Positions 19,171 through 31,849 of a stretch of 64,000 nt of DNA are shown in pieces. Numbering within the stretch: the first letter of the stretch is position 1; each line of letters opens with the position of its first letter. The stretch is taken from positions 75,845,056-75,909,055 of the forward strand of contig NC_135506.1 of the NCBI RefSeq assembly GCF_052857255.1. Direction: 5' to 3'. Below the pieces are notes generated by a model. That model saw only the letters and a list, made by a program, of their open reading frames with translations. It was not told where the DNA came from and searched no databases. This DNA is from Amblyomma americanum. Lineage: Eukaryota; Arthropoda; Arachnida; Ixodida; Ixodidae. The translations under genes and the position numbers were made by a program.

Positions 19171-22100
19171 ACGGCCATTTTTTTTCTGGGTTTTGGGCTG
19201 CCAGCGGGCAGCCACACTCGCCAGGACGACTTTGTGCTGGCAGCGCTTCGGCAACTAGCAGATTACGGAGACGTGGTATGTTAGCGGTAAGTGTGCGTGG
19301 CCATATTTATTTGGACTAGAAAGACTGCGGTTCTTTGTGTGATGTTTTGCAGAGTGCAGGCGCTTGTTTTGGCTGGAACACGGTGCAATATCGTTTGTGT
19401 CGGGTTCAGTGGCAACTTTTGCAGTAGTTCTCACTGTTAATCTAGTGGTTTTGCATACATGTGGGACTTTACACATAAACGAGGTCACTAAGTCTACAAA
19501 GGAAGCTCATCCTCTCCAACCTCACCTCCTGTCCGGCTTCTCCCTTCACATTTGTGGGCAGGTTGTGTCACTGGCTTTTCTTCCTTCTTTTTTTTTTTGC
19601 TGCCTTGAAAAACAGTGGTTTGAAAAACAGTGTCTGTCTCCAAGGAAGTTTGAAGCAAAATGGAAACTATTTCCCTAAGCGTTATTCTTGTCAATTTCTG
19701 TTCGCTTTCACTGAGAATAAATTTCTGTGGCATGTGAAAACCTTGCAGCACTCGGAGACATAATATTTTGGATCCATTTTGCGAGTATAAAGCAACTAGG
19801 TTCAAACTGGATGCCCAGCCGGTCAGAAAGACAGTGCCCAATCTGGATTACTGCGGCCAAAAATCACCACTACGTTGTGACACCATTGGCTCGATATGTG
19901 CACATCTGATCTCTTTGGGCATTCATGCGTCACAGTGTCTTTTACTTTGCTAACAGAGGATGAAGACCTCTTGCTTGATTTACGTTGCAGGGCACCGTTA
20001 AATCTGGAAAACTTTTCCTAGAAGCATCTCTAGCCAGGTGTACCAGTTGAATGCGGAAAATCGTTTTTAAAAGGGGCACCTCTCTTAGACACATTTTTCT
20101 TTTAATTTATGGACAGATTTACACCAAATTTTTACTGTCCGTGCATTTTCATGTGCTGATTCCGAAATTGCAATTGTTTTTCTCCTGCAGCAGTCACTTG
20201 TACATAGATCAAGGAAAGCATGTCTTTCTTTGGTGGAAGCATGGTTAACAAACATGAGATTTTACGAAGAACATTTCTATTTATAAATAATCTAAGGTCA
20301 TTAGGAGTGCTGTAAGGCATATTTAAGCGTCCTAGGATGATTTGGAAGAGTTTCAACTGGTCAAACTTGAAGAAAGCTCGTTTTGGGGGCTGGTGAAAAT
20401 TATATATTTTGAGCATTTTCTTGATGATCTAGTGGTCTAAAGTTAGTATTACTGCAGAGCATGTGCATTTATCTTTCTTTCACAAATTGAATTATAGTAA
20501 TAGCTGTTATAGAACTGGAGATATTGCTCCTCTAATATTCTGATTGTGTCAGAAAGGCAGTTGTGAGAAATTGGGGAAAGACATTTTTGGCATAATTTTG
20601 TGCCACCAAGGCCAACTAAAAATCACTGAAGCGAGCTCTGGCTATTTCTGGGGTGGGCGTACCACCATTTCTCCTCAACATAATAGCACTTGCAACAAGG
20701 AAATTGCCGGAGAAGAAATGGCATGATCTGGAGGCTGGTACCAGAGATGAATGCCTTTGCATCATGACTTCCCAGAAGTTGTTGCCAAAGTAGAGGTGTG
20801 CATGTGTGTATCTCACAACAATGCTGTGATTGCAATCGACCCATAAGTAATTAATTGTGCTCTTCGCTTGTCTTGCACCTCAAAAGATTGAGAACAAAGT
20901 TTATTTCGTCAAGCTTTGAGATTCCGCACGTTGCGGGACGCCGGTTTGTGACCGCCGCTGCCGTCACACCATTAGGTTTGCTGTAAGGCTCGATCTATCG
21001 TGCCCTTGCTGGCTATCAACGAAAGCTGCTTAGGTATCACTTCCTCATCTGCACACTCACGGTTATGCTGCCTGTATGCAGCAGGAATCTCTTGAGAGAA
21101 TCTGTGCTCACTCCTCGCTGTAGTGCTGAGCGCTGAGCTGGTTGCTGATCGTAGATAACAGGTTGCGATGATGCAGTGTACCCTGCAGCTTCAGATCTCT
21201 ATCTTTTGCTCCCTCTTAGGCTGAAGATGTTGCACATCTCGAAATGTGTATTCCTCATTTTGCACTGAGAAACCTAGCTCGGCCGTGACAGTGGAACAGC
21301 GCAGTGTGACCAACTCGCACTGGGTTGCAAGCGGTTGAAGCCGCCAGCCAACTAAAAGTCGCCATTTTGTTCACGTGATTTTGGAGACCAATAGCAGTAC
21401 GTGTATTGCACAGTTTTTTACCTTTGCTTACCGCTTCCATTGTTTGCTTATTGTCGCCAACCGAAACATGGGAATAACCTGAATCACGGCCTTTCAAACG
21501 AAGCCAAAATGTTGCGAGCACAGCGCATATTTCTCTAACTGCTGGGAGTCAATGTTTAGTGCGATTTGACCTCAATTAAAGTGCACGGATTCACATATCT
21601 TGAATTCTACAACGCACGAATTAGGTAGTGTGTTGTAAGGAAAATTTGTAGATAGCTGTGAAAAGATCTCAGGATAGCGAAAACTAAATATAAAAAATTT
21701 GATTTTTTTATTCTAATTTTCGGCTGTGAAGAGCCATGTCTCCCCTTAAGACGGACGGCCCTTTGTTTTATGGTAGCTCTGGCACGGCTGCAGTGAATGC
21801 ACCTGCCTGCTTGTTCTGCACAAGCATGTGTGCTTAAAATGCCTAATATGTAGTGGTCTTTTTACTGAGAGATAAGGCATAGGTAATCGTTCGAGAGGCT
21901 AGGAATTCTTAGTGCACAATCTTGGTATGCTCTCTCGAAAAATTTGAAAATTTTCTCCCACCCAATAATTAATGCCTAAGCGGTTATTTCTAGACATGAG
22001 CAAATATTCAGTAATTTCAAATGTTCAATCAAATAGTAAAGTATTCGATATTTGATTTGATCCGAATGTTGGTATTTGAATTCTTCAAGTATTTATTGCT

Positions 22101-24772
22101 TGCGAGTATTGTTTCTGGAATCCTTGCTTGGTGTGGTTTCAGTTCATCATGCTTCCTCTGGGATAGCATCGTGCGTGTTGCCATAGCCCAACTCCATGAA
22201 CACTTCCTAAGGATGTGCACAGCATACCTGCACGCCTGCATGTGTGTTAGAGCCAGTCTGCGCATGTACACAGTGCCCAGAGCTGTACCTGCCAGGTGTC
22301 TGAGCCTGCGCTACCCTCGGTGCGGACATGCTGGAACCGGCACGGCACCGTCCACCAGAGGATGCACGGCTCTCTTGTCCTCTGCGGGACGAGCCTGGGC
22401 TGACTGCGGCTGTCGCAGCTGTTGTCAGCGTGAAATTCGCTAAACAAGCGGTACAGTGCACCCATCTCAGTAAGCTAGCACATGGAGATGGGTCTCCCTC
22501 CGGTGCCTTACACGGGGCAGTGATTGATGTGCGATGCGTACGGTCCCGCATTTAAAGAACATGACGCCACAACGTGAAAGGCACGGTATCCCAATGAACA
22601 CAAAGGGTGACGTTTTGACTTTTGGATAGACTTGGACTTGGCTTCCATGGTACTCATGTTGCCAACAGACGTAATACCCCAAAACTGTGGAATCCGAAAC
22701 CTAGTTGCGATTGCTTCACAATGGCTGCTCCGCAACACTGCTTTAGGGCAGTCAAATCACGGTGTTTGGTTTCAACATGAGGGTGAACTTTAAGGGACAG
22801 AAAATCTTGGAAAAAAAACTTTCATTACATTTGAGTAAATGTGGTGTTTGCACTGGCCTAGTTAATTCTGACAGATTGTCTGATCTTCCACAGTGTATGC
22901 AGAAAGTCACCAGCTAATCAATAAATCAGTGAGCAGTAACAGCTGCCCTGTGTCTTATTTCAGTCACTGACAGATTTTTTTGGACTCTCTAGACACAGCT
23001 GAAATCGAAAGATTAAATTCATGCAAAAAAAAGCCGCAATTCACCTTTCAGTTGTGAAGCACCTGTGGAGAAAGGGATTGATAGTGTTCTGCACATTCTG
23101 AATTTTTTGTACTGCTTTAACTTAAGGGGTTATGAGGGTCTTAAATTTTTTTTATTTGTTAACATACTTTGGGGAAACTTAACTTTCAGGTATATCATAG
23201 GATGCTTTTTTGGATATTCATTAAGATTTCAAATATTTGACCTGGAAGGAAATATGCATTTGGCAAATTAACATATACTAATTAGGGTCTTAGACCTCCT
23301 CATCCAGGCATGTCACACGAAAACAGACAACTGACGGCGACTGCTTTCATTAACTTTGTGTTCAGTGGCTGCTCTGCCACTGATGAGACAAGGTTCAGAT
23401 GCAAAAGCAAACATGCTGTAGCGTGCAGTGCACTGTGCCTACTGTATGGAGGTCCGGAAACTAAGAGAAACATTTAAAAAAAATGACGGTCGATTTAGCA
23501 TGGCTAGTCCAAATTTGAATTAGGTGCGCTAGCATTTCTGTTTCGGTTTGAGGCTTGGTAATTCTGTGCCAGATAATTCTATCCCAGATAATTCTAGGTA
23601 TTGGGGCCGCATAATTTCTGTTGTAAATTTTACCAAATAATTAGGTCTGGTGGACTGCATCAACATGGTTATTTCGAAGATCTGGGGTGCAGGCACAGAG
23701 TATGGGCAAAGTTAATTCACTTGTGTGCTTCTTCTGCGTCGTTTTTGTGGCGGCCGCTTCAATCCTACGCAATACTTCTCTGTTGGAACCTAGAAATTGC
23801 ATTTTTAAGCTACTAGCGACAGGGAAAAGGCAGATGACTGCACGTAGTACAGCATTGCCAAGGTGGCGTTTGTCGTGGCATAGTTTTGTTTTCGCGCCTT
23901 CATTAGTTTGTGCTCGTGTCTCAATAGTGATGAAGCTGCACCAGCAGTCAAGACAAGCTTCACGCTGACTGTAAGTGTGCTCGGCATTGACATAGATGCA
24001 ACATGCTGCAGGTCACCGAACACGGTGACGGCCAACCTGCTATTGAGTATAGAGTACCTCTTTGGCTCCATTGCCATTCTGTGCGCCCCGATAGTTGGCT
24101 GTCAGAATGCTGGCACGGGATGAACCACTACCTTGAAATGACATTCGTGACGTAGCATGTGGGAAAGCTGCCACAGTTACGATGTAAGAGCCAAGTTTCT
24201 GTTGCACGGATTTCTATGGAAGCTTGGACAGTACTGGCTCTCGAAGACATAGCAGCCAGGAAAATGCAGCATCCAAGAACATAACAGCGGAATTCTAGTT
24301 TTTTCTTGTTCCTTGTCGGTGACCGGCTGACTGTGTGCCATGCTGGCTTGCACAGTTTCCTTGTGTGGTGTGTTAGAGGGTTAGGTTACCAACGTCTCCA
24401 ATTACCTCATGTAATTGAAAAGTTTGTCCAATAAGGATGATGCATTCCCGCAGTAAAATATTTTGCCTGGGTCCTGTTTTAATGCAATGGCATTAGAAAG
24501 AAAATCATCTGAAAGAAAATGTGTCGTCATTCAAACTTTGCTAGCTGACTGGAGGAAAGTGACGTCACCTCCGGTAAAGGCATGAACAGCTTCTAATACT
24601 GTAGCTTGGCCAACACATTATGTAATTAGGTGTCCCTGTGAATTTTTTGGCTTTCCTTGGTTAAATCGAAAACCCTCTTAATTAGAATATTTGTGAGGTC
24701 CTGATTACTTTGCAATAAAGAAATTTTACTGGGCTTTTTCCAGACAGACATTTTGCTCGCTTCACCTAACAG
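19171..24772. other. Long helicase intron with scattered repeat ends
   Basis: No gene recognised. 21560-21749 is an AT-rich repeat end closing on 'CTCCCCTTAAG' (minus orientation). 22021-22110 is an AATATT-rich stretch resembling hAT subterminal sequence. 22961 starts 'CAGTCACTGACAG', a Tigger-like end related to 4718. 23122 begins 'TTAAGGGGTTATGAGGG'. The open frame at 22021-22443 is GC-rich but lacks domain signal. Confidence 0.45.
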
Positions 24773-24929
24773 GTGGTCCTTGAGTGCCACTATCAATGCG
24801 GAGAAGTTTTCTGAGTACGTCAACGGTGCGCCCATCATCAGGATTCCTGGAAAGATCCATCCTCTGACTCAGTACTTTCTCGAGTACCTTGTGGCTGACA
24901 ACTTAGTGCCCCAGGATGCACTGTGAAAG
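24773..24929 (+). pseudogene. Helicase exon 4: motif III, frame-broken
   Basis: Acceptor CTTCACCTAACAG and a strong donor AAG|GTAAGC. The frame starting at 24774 gives 'SLSATINAEKFSEYVNGAPI' and 'IRIPGKIHPLTQYFLEYLVA', ending 'NLVPQDAL', TGA, Lys. Motif III is SAT. Exon 3 ends on a complete codon, so entry would be in the wrong frame; the sequence 'GTGGTCCTTGAGTGCC' looks two bases short before SAT. The TGA (24924-24926) sits where CGA (Arg) would give a fourth CpG-type change. Confidence 0.75.
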
Positions 24930-24998
24930 GTAAGCGTGGCGATGTTTGGCAAGGGCATTGTCTGCCTTTGCCACATATTCCAAAAAGCAAAAAAAAAG

Positions 24999-25222
24999 GT
25001 TTGGATTTAACATCCCAAAGCTGGACTGAAAGGGATGCCATAGTGAGGGGCTATGGATTAATTTCGACCACCTGGAGTTGTTTAACATGCACTCACAATG
25101 TACAGCACACAGGTGCCGTTTCCATTTCACCTTTATCAAAGCGTGACCACTATGGTTGGAATTGAACCCATGCCCTCCGGCCCAGTATCCAAGCACCCTA
25201 ACCACTGATCCAAGCTGGCAGG
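24999..25222 (-). repeat. Ruka-type SINE, nearly full length, minus strand
   Basis: Reads in reverse: 'CTTTGGGATGTTAAATCCAA' at the tail end, and the tRNA-like head near 25180-25220 (complement of 'CACCCTAACCACTGATCCAA'). Diverged. Confidence 0.7.
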
Positions 25223-25292
25223 TAGAAGTGCAAAAAAAGAGTGGGAGAGGATGAACACAAATCATTGGACAGCAATTCTCCCTTTGTCTTTG

Positions 25293-25437
25293 TGCATTTC
25301 GATGGATGCGAAATGCTAGAGCCCCATTTTCCGTGCGATGTCAGTGCACTCTAAAGAACCTCAGGTCGTCGAAATTATCCGGAGCCGTCTGCTACGACAT
25401 CCCTCATACCATAAATTGCTTTGTGACGTTAAACCTA
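25293..25437 (+). repeat. Ruka-type SINE, 5'-truncated
   Basis: Body only: 'CATTTCGATGGATGCGAAAT', 'TCTAAAGAACCTCAGGTCG', 'TGACGTTAAACCT'. Opposite orientation to the adjacent copy at 24999-25222. Confidence 0.75.
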
Positions 25438-25454
25438 ACATAACCTGCAGTATA

Positions 25455-26130
25455 TACTCTCGTAATGAACCCACTTTTCTTCCAGAAAAGTTGACATCAA
25501 TTTGGGGGATAGTTTATTACGTGGGAAAAAAGTTTAAAGAGGTTTTTTTTTGGAGAGCCAAAATTTCATATCATGCATCTGCCCACCCATCCGTCCGTCA
25601 ATTATCCACCCACCCACCATCAGCAAAAGCATGCATTCAGACAGCGGCAAACGCATCGTTCACACCGGAAGGCGTGTGCTATATCACATTGTGATACCCG
25701 GCCGCGATGGCGAATTGCGGCGAGATAAAACGAACATACTGAACTCCGGCCGTCAAGGTCTGGTGCGTGTTGTTTACACCAAGTTGAAAATAACACGCAG
25801 GACAGTGAGGGGTTAGGCATTTTTGCTACGTTTCTCTCTGATGCTTGAGCACTCGCCGCCTTTCTAAGCACACAGTAGCACAGATTGTGCCCAGCGAGCC
25901 ACCACCACCAGCGCCTTGGTGCTCTGCCCAGTTCGGAGAGCCCCCTCCCCTGGCCTTCCATTGGAGCTCTCCTCTAAAAGTAAACATGCCGTAATGTTAT
26001 CAGCTCCCAGCATATTGTAACACTGCCAAGGTCTGCGCTGCGGACGGCATGAAAACAGGAAGGGGTATGAAAAGCTATCCATTTAAAAAAAATAATTTTC
26101 ACTGACAAAAGCGGGGTGTGGGTTCATTAT
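25455..26130. mobile_element. MITE-like element with inverted ends
   Basis: 'CGTAATGAACCCACTTTTC' near 25463 and, inverted, 'GTGTGGGTTCATTATGG' near 26115-26132 form imperfect terminal repeats. The interior has no recognisable domain. A 'CCACCCATCCGTCCG'-like simple repeat lies near 25580. Probably a pogo/Tc1-type non-autonomous element, lying directly against the Tigger element that starts at 26155. Confidence 0.45.
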
Positions 26131-26154
26131 GGAAGTGTGTTCATTACACAAGTA

Positions 26155-27212
26155 CAGTCGAACCCGCATATTTCGAATTATTGGCTGTATTGAACACAAA
26201 GATTATCCCCTTGAAAATACTGTGCAAAAATAAAGGACAGTTGCATAGTATATCGAACTCCAGTTTCGCTGGCCATTCGATATTTCGAACACCGCACGGG
26301 GCCCCTGGGAAGTGCGCTTTCCTCAAAGACACTCGCATCTTGGGTCGCACAACGCACGGTACGGAGGCGAGCAGCGACGTTTGCAAGCCATGCCTCCTCG
26401 GTAAAGGCAGAAAACCGGCTCTTAAGTGAGGGCAGCACCTCCTCACTGGTGAGGAAGACGAGAGAACTGGAAAGAGTGAGGCGTGGCCTCCATGCCTGGC
26501 ACCCCGCAGGAGCCGATTGCGGAGGCCACGAGTCAGGAGGTAGTTTACCTGGTTGCACCCACTGTGCCCCATGACTGGCGTAACTAGCACCAATGGCACA
26601 TTTCCGCTGAGTTTTCTTCGTCTCTCTCCTTTGTTTTCCTTTGTGCCTCATTGACCGACTCCAGTTGACTCCATCGGCCAGTGTGGGGCCTGTCGCGTTT
26701 TTATGTGCGTGTTTTTGTTTCAACGTGTCCGTTGTAGCGTGCGGGACTACTGTCATCTAGTCAGCTATGGCATCTACGAACGTAAAAAAGAGAATCGACT
26801 TCGCAACAAAGCTTGAGATGAGGCAGCGCATTGAGAATGGCAAAAGGAAGTCCGTGGTACACGCATTCGGAATTCCACTGAGCTCTCTAATCGCACTGTT
26901 AAAAAACAAGCAGGGCATCACACTCAAAGCAGGTGAGCAAAGTCGCTCGGGAGCTTGTCTTGTGCGCCCTGCTGTTTTCGACAAAGTTGAGAAAGTGCTG
27001 TGTGTGTGTGGTTTCTCAAAGTCCGAGCGAAAAACATCCCTGTGGATGGCCCCATGTTAACGGAGAAGGCCAAATGGTTTGCCATGGCACTTGGTGAAGA
27101 GAACTTTTGTGGTGGCACTGGGTGGCTGCAACAGTTTAAAGACCGCCACGGCATTGTGGGAAAAGCCAGTAGCTTTGGTTTTCAGATATCAAGGCGATTT
27201 CCCAGGTGTTAA
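26155..27212 (+). mobile_element. Tigger/pogo element, left end and 5' part
   Basis: TA followed by CAGTCGAACCCGCATATTTC at 26155 is a typical pogo-family terminus; a related subterminal stretch occurs to about 26300. The transposase begins at 26767. No right terminal repeat could be located, so this is a truncated copy. Confidence 0.65.
26767..27212 (+). pseudogene. Tigger transposase fragment (CENP-B N-terminal domains)
   Basis: ATG 26767 opens 'RIDFATKLEMRQRIENGKRK' and 'SVVHAFGIPLSSLIALLKNK', the CENP-B-type first HTH. After a shift near 27000 the next frame holds 'VRAKNIPVDGPMLTEKAKWF' and 'GGTGWLQQFKDRHGI', the second (Tc5/CENP-B) DNA-binding domain. Nothing of the DDE core follows. 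It is not a close copy of the Tigger at 1218. Confidence 0.8.
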
Positions 27213-27739
27213 GCCTGCAGCGCTCCGACGCAGTTGGACTGGCTTGGTTTTGGCTCGTCTTGTATTACAGTGGCTACAGCAGTGGGCCTCTTCGATTAAC
27301 CGGGCTCGGGCCGCCCGCTGGCTGCCACCAAGTTCGCCCCTGACAGGAAACGGCATCATAGTCACATGGTCTGGCGGCCACCAGAACCAGGAGTCGGCAC
27401 CAGGAGTCAATTGAAAAGCTCCCCCTATGCAGAGCTGTGCAGAGCTGTTGTTAGAAAAATTGATTTGCACCTTACATTTCTTTCTAAACTATAGCAACAA
27501 TTTTTTTATTCACTTGTCAGAAACAACTGCTGGCCATGTTTGATAATTCTAGGATACTCATAAATGTTAATGATGCTGCACTTTAACTTTCTGTACCAAA
27601 CTGTCTTATATAATTGGAATTTCTGCACTGTGTACAAGGTGTATCCTAGTGATAGATCAAAATGTTGGGTTAACGAATTACAAAACTGGTTATGCTGGAA
27701 TATGCGTAGTTTATTCATTTATGCCTTTTTCTACTGCAG
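27213..27739. other. No gene seen
   Basis: Short AT-rich stretch after the Tigger fragment, ending in the polypyrimidine tract and acceptor of the candidate exon at 27740. Confidence 0.5.
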
Positions 27740-27827
27740 TACTCGTTCCACACCTCTTCCTATCACGGATGAAGGCGATGTTGCCAGCCAAGCAGTATCT
27801 GCAGCCAGAAACACTCTTTAAATGAAG
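27740..27827 (+). other. Candidate orphan exon (splice signals only)
   Basis: Excellent acceptor (CCTTTTTCTACTGCAG) and donor (GAAG|GTACGT) enclose 88 bases. All three frames meet a stop inside or at the end, one of them reading 'LPITDEGDVASQAVSAARN' before TAA. It does not extend the helicase in the phase left by exon 4. It may be a non-coding or decayed exon. Confidence 0.3.
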
Positions 27828-30800
27828 GTACGTATTTGCTCCCTCCAGTTTATATAATAAAGCTGTGCTCAATGGCTGCAATGGCAGCACCTGAGTCATA
27901 CTTTAGGAGGCCCCCTGGTTTTGCTATAGTAGATTGCTACATCATCTATAGTGTTATCTCATCAGTGTTATCTCATCAGGAGCATAAAATTTGTGTTGTA
28001 TTTGGTTTGCATTGTGTTGGTCATTAATTGTCTATTTCTGATGCTTGAGCAGGTGTTTGTTGAGTAAACTTCAAGTCATGATTAAATTTCACAGGTTATG
28101 TGTGCATTCAGACTTCTTGTTTACTGATACCCCATTTGAGAATTAGTTTGTACTGATGTTTATCACACTAGTGGAGTCTGTGACAGTGTATTATAGTTGC
28201 TGATGAGAGAACTAAAGATTAGCTGCAGGAGTCTAATAATAGAGCTGTAGTGAATGCAAAGGCTACAAGGAAAAGGTTGGAATTGAAATAAAGACTAAAT
28301 GTTGGGTGGAAATGAGGTCAATTTACTACACATATATACGCCAAATTAGAGCACATTTTATTTAAAGAAATTCAGCATTGTGGCTGCCTTTATACTCCCG
28401 GTATAAAACTACCTTGTCGATGTTGAGGTGCAGCTTTTCTCAGATACTCATATCTATGAATACTGCAGTCATAGGCACGTGCCAGAGGGGGGTCAAGAGG
28501 GTCAGTGGCCTGCCGAATAGACAAGGCGAAGGGGTACACAAATTTTTTACCATATTGTTCCCTGCTACCCAGGAGGCACCGGGTGGGCCATCGGCCGAGA
28601 GGAAGAACTGGCGGAAGTGACCCGTTCACTTAGAGTCGGCCAGCCGTCCGGCCGCGCTTGCTTTGCTGTGGCCCGCGCTTTGGCGAACCACAGATCAACG
28701 TAATCTTGCCGTTTACTTTCTCTCCAGTGCCATTTACTTTCTCTCGTTCGGGCTTTCCGTGTAATGCTTGAAGCCTGTATATAAACCAGTTTTTGCATGG
28801 TACTTCTTTCGAACAGCGCTCTGCACACAGCTTGGTAGAATCCGTCGATTGTTCTCCCCCAGCCTCTTCCACGTTAACCAGACAGTCTGGTGGTACGCAG
28901 CACGCCAAAACTGCCTGCACAAAATATGTGCATCGATATTTCTCTTTTCTTTATATTAATTTTTTGCCTGTTTGTAAACTTTTTGCCTTTTCCAGCTGGT
29001 TCACATCCATGCTGAGCTAAGGCCACTTCCAGCACTGTCTTTAACGCTCACAGTCTTGAACTCTTTTGAGCTCGTTACGCACTGTGTGCCTCTTGCTTTT
29101 TCCTGATTGCTTGCATCTCATGGCAGCGCAAGCAATTTTCTTAATCTTTCATCAGCGTGCAGCAAATGCAGCTGCACCTAACTGAAGAAAAAAGCAATTA
29201 TATAAGCCTAGTAAATTAAGCAAAGCAAATATTTGCATTCATGAGCGCTTGGTCATGGCTGACGATCAACAGTGGCACCACAATTCGTGCTAATTTGTCC
29301 TTGAGTCAGAATGGCAAAGATTTTGAGCCGTGGTATGCATACATGTATATCATCCACAAGTAATTCTGCTGGTTATCTCGATATGCAACAGCAGCAACTA
29401 TATCTTGCAGCACACTAGTTTTGATGAGCAGCATTGCAAACTCCGAAACGCAGCCATAATTATTGTTCAAAAGCTTGTTCAGCATGCAAAAGACAACGCA
29501 CGGAGGTAAGTGCAGAAGCTTCATCGTTGAACAATAGCCTGAACATGCGACAGAAAGAAAGCGCACACGAGAGCTTCCTCCCAGCCGCCTCGTCTCTTCG
29601 TGCTGCAGTACAGCAGTGAACCCACTCCAACTCATCCAGTTTGGCATTGTTTTGCATTTCTAAAAACCTTTGGGGGCAATTAGGCAAGCAACTATAAATA
29701 AATGAACAAATGCTTTATCTCGTGCGACTCGTGTAAGCGTGTTGGTGATCTGATTTAGATCATGTTTACAGGCGTTACAAGAAGTTGGTCAAGAGAAAAA
29801 AAACAGCGAAAAAAAGACTCAGGACCAGGAGAAGACACACACAGACTGTCGCCGGAAAGAAGTTGGTGGCCAGGCTTTTATGCAGCAGTGGTACACAACA
29901 ACATTTCGGTGCAATTTCCTTATTTTTGCAGTTCCCACTTCCACATGCACCTACGCAAAACATACGTATCAATCGAGATTCGGTTTTCGTGTTACCCTGG
30001 TAGGACATGAAAGGCCCATACTGGGTTAACAAAATTTCCGGCTTGCAGGCGCCGCCATGCAATCGCTCCTCTATTCCTTAGCTTCTTATCCGGCGGTGGC
30101 ACCAGTTTTCTGTCCAGTAGTCTGTAGTTCACAATGATTTCAGAATTGGTTTGCGCACACTCGTCCAGGTTCCGGCAGGCCGGCGGTTCCACGGTTACCC
30201 GGAAGCAAGGAATATGAGAATGCGCTGACTCCCAAGAGTCGACGAAGATATTGACAGCAGGGAAAGCAGGGAAGCCCTGCTGCACAGCGAAGAACCTGCT
30301 CGGCAGAAACAAGCCAATCCATCTGGCGGCTGAGGCCACGAGGAGATAAAATTTCTTTGTTACCCTTTAGTCACGGAGGCTCCGGCCCCCGCCCTCCAGG
30401 CCTGCGTGGCAGTGGCGATGAGTAGTAAGGTTTCTTCCTTTCTGGTGAAAATAAAAGCTGTCATCCATCCATCCAGTCGAGATTTCCACGTGAAAATGTC
30501 GCGACGTGACTTTTGCTGCCGGCGCACTCTACGGCGTATTTGTTTCCGCCGTTTTCTGAAGCTGCTGATGGCTTGAACATGCATGGTGAAAGTCCAAACT
30601 GTTCAACATTGCTTGAATTATCCATAATTTCTAAAACATAGTCCTTAAAAGCCAGCTGAAGCAACACACTACGCAGCAACGCCACCGGTGCCGGCCAGAG
30701 ATCCCCGTGGATGACGTCATGACAGTCCCGGCCAATTGCGGGCAAGAGCAGCGTTTGGCGCCCTGAGGCGATGGGCCGTGTTTTTGTATTAAAAACCGCT

Positions 30801-31849
30801 TTTTACGTTTATTTCCGCACTTTTTGAAAGATATTTTTTTTCAGCAGACTAAAAGCTATAAAATGACCTAGAGAACTCATTTTTTTCGAAAAGTGCTTCA
30901 GCTTCCCTTTAAATATTTGCTAAGGCAGCCATCTAATGCTCTTGCGTAAACAGTGCCTATAAGTAACAGTACACAAAGCGTTGCTAAAACGTGTGCGTAA
31001 TGTTACATGAAAGTTTTTTGTTTTGTTAGGGTTTGTTAGCCTGACGTTTCTAGAAGCATCTCACAAGTACAAAAAAAGGAAACTAGCAAGTTTCAGGTAA
31101 TGTTGCTGGTTAACATTTCATACCATTCAGATAACATTGCCACAATGAAATGCACTACTTGGGTTGATGATTCATTTATTGTGACTTCCCCACCTAGTAA
31201 CCATATATTCTCTCATAGGTTTTTGCTGTTATTTTCTCCCACCTTTCCTGTCTTCTGGTGTCATATTTGGGCTTTCTACTCATGTCGAGTAGCATGCACA
31301 AGCGGGAGACTAATGAGAGCATGTGACTTGCAACTACTAAGTCACCCTCTCCATTTGCGAGTGGGAGAAGTCAGTTTAGTATTTCCTTCTTTTCTTTTTC
31401 AGTAATGCAGCTCATTGTCTATTTCAAGATGCTACCAATGTTTGCCATCTCTTCTGTGCACCTTGTGTGTAATTATGAGTGAAATACGTTTTTCAAATTT
31501 ACACAATTTTCAAGTGAATGCATGGAGCAGAGGTATCCAAGCCTTTCAAGAAGAGCTGGAATGAGTCACTACTTTTTTCGTGCTTGAAGTTTTATCGCTA
31601 GTGTCTGAACACAATGAAAGATTTGGGGTATTTACTCATTTTTTTCTCATGGCATTATGCTTTTATGGGAGCAGCCTCATCCAGTGGCGTTCTAACCTGT
31701 TTGTGGCGAGGTGTATAAAAAAATGCTCAAGAAGGAATGAAATGAAGTGATGGGAACAGTTGGTGCATTTTCTTTTTGTCTGTTTTTCAGGTTGAAAGCC
31801 AATCTCATATTTGCTAGAGGGTTGCAGTATCCAATCCAGCAGTTTGTGA
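27828..31849. other. Gene-poor AT-rich stretch
   Basis: No supported gene. 28560-28925 has a TATA-like 'TGTATATAAACC' (about 28777) and moderately GC-rich flanks, possibly a decayed LTR. 30380-30760 is a GC-richer block ending with a 'GATGGATGG' motif, perhaps a repeat tail. 30880-30915 ends in 'AGCTTCCCTTTAAA', an inverted TTAA-GGGAAGC terminus. Confidence 0.4.

Larger units (their letters stand above)
9563..24929 (+). pseudogene. DEAH-box RNA helicase locus (DHX30/DHX36-like), decayed, four exons seen
   Basis: Exons at about 9563-9673, 12335-12542, 17113-17340 and 24773-24929 encode consecutive parts of the helicase core: linker, motif I with Ia, motif II, motif III. Wording such as 'LLFCTVGILLELL', 'GISHVIVDEVHERDVCTDFL' and 'SATINAEKFSEY' places it near DHX30/DHX36/DHX9, which unwind structured RNA or G-quadruplexes using ATP. 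Junctions 1-2 (phase 2) and 2-3 (phase 0) keep the frame. Damage: motif I reads GETGSGKMM instead of GKT(T), exon 4 is shifted relative to exon 3 so 'VVL-SAT' is broken, and a TGA stands two codons before its donor. Downstream core (motifs IV-VI, HA2, OB) was not found within 64 kb. Best read as a duplicated, unprocessed pseudogene. Sequencing error cannot be excluded for the indel. Confidence 0.75.

Noticed and set aside
22021..22443. 140-codon GC-rich + strand frame
   Set aside because: No domain, no splice or promoter context, and overlapping open frames on the other strand.
27740..27827. Fifth helicase exon
   Set aside because: Splice signals are excellent but the phase left by exon 4 leads to a stop, and no frame resembles the helicase core.
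28560..28925. Solo LTR with TATA-like TGTATATAAACC
   Set aside because: No paired terminal dinucleotides, target duplication or second LTR could be found.
30461..30745. 94-codon minus-strand frame in a GC-richer block
   Set aside because: Begins at a non-ATG codon, no family features; likely part of a repeat tail.
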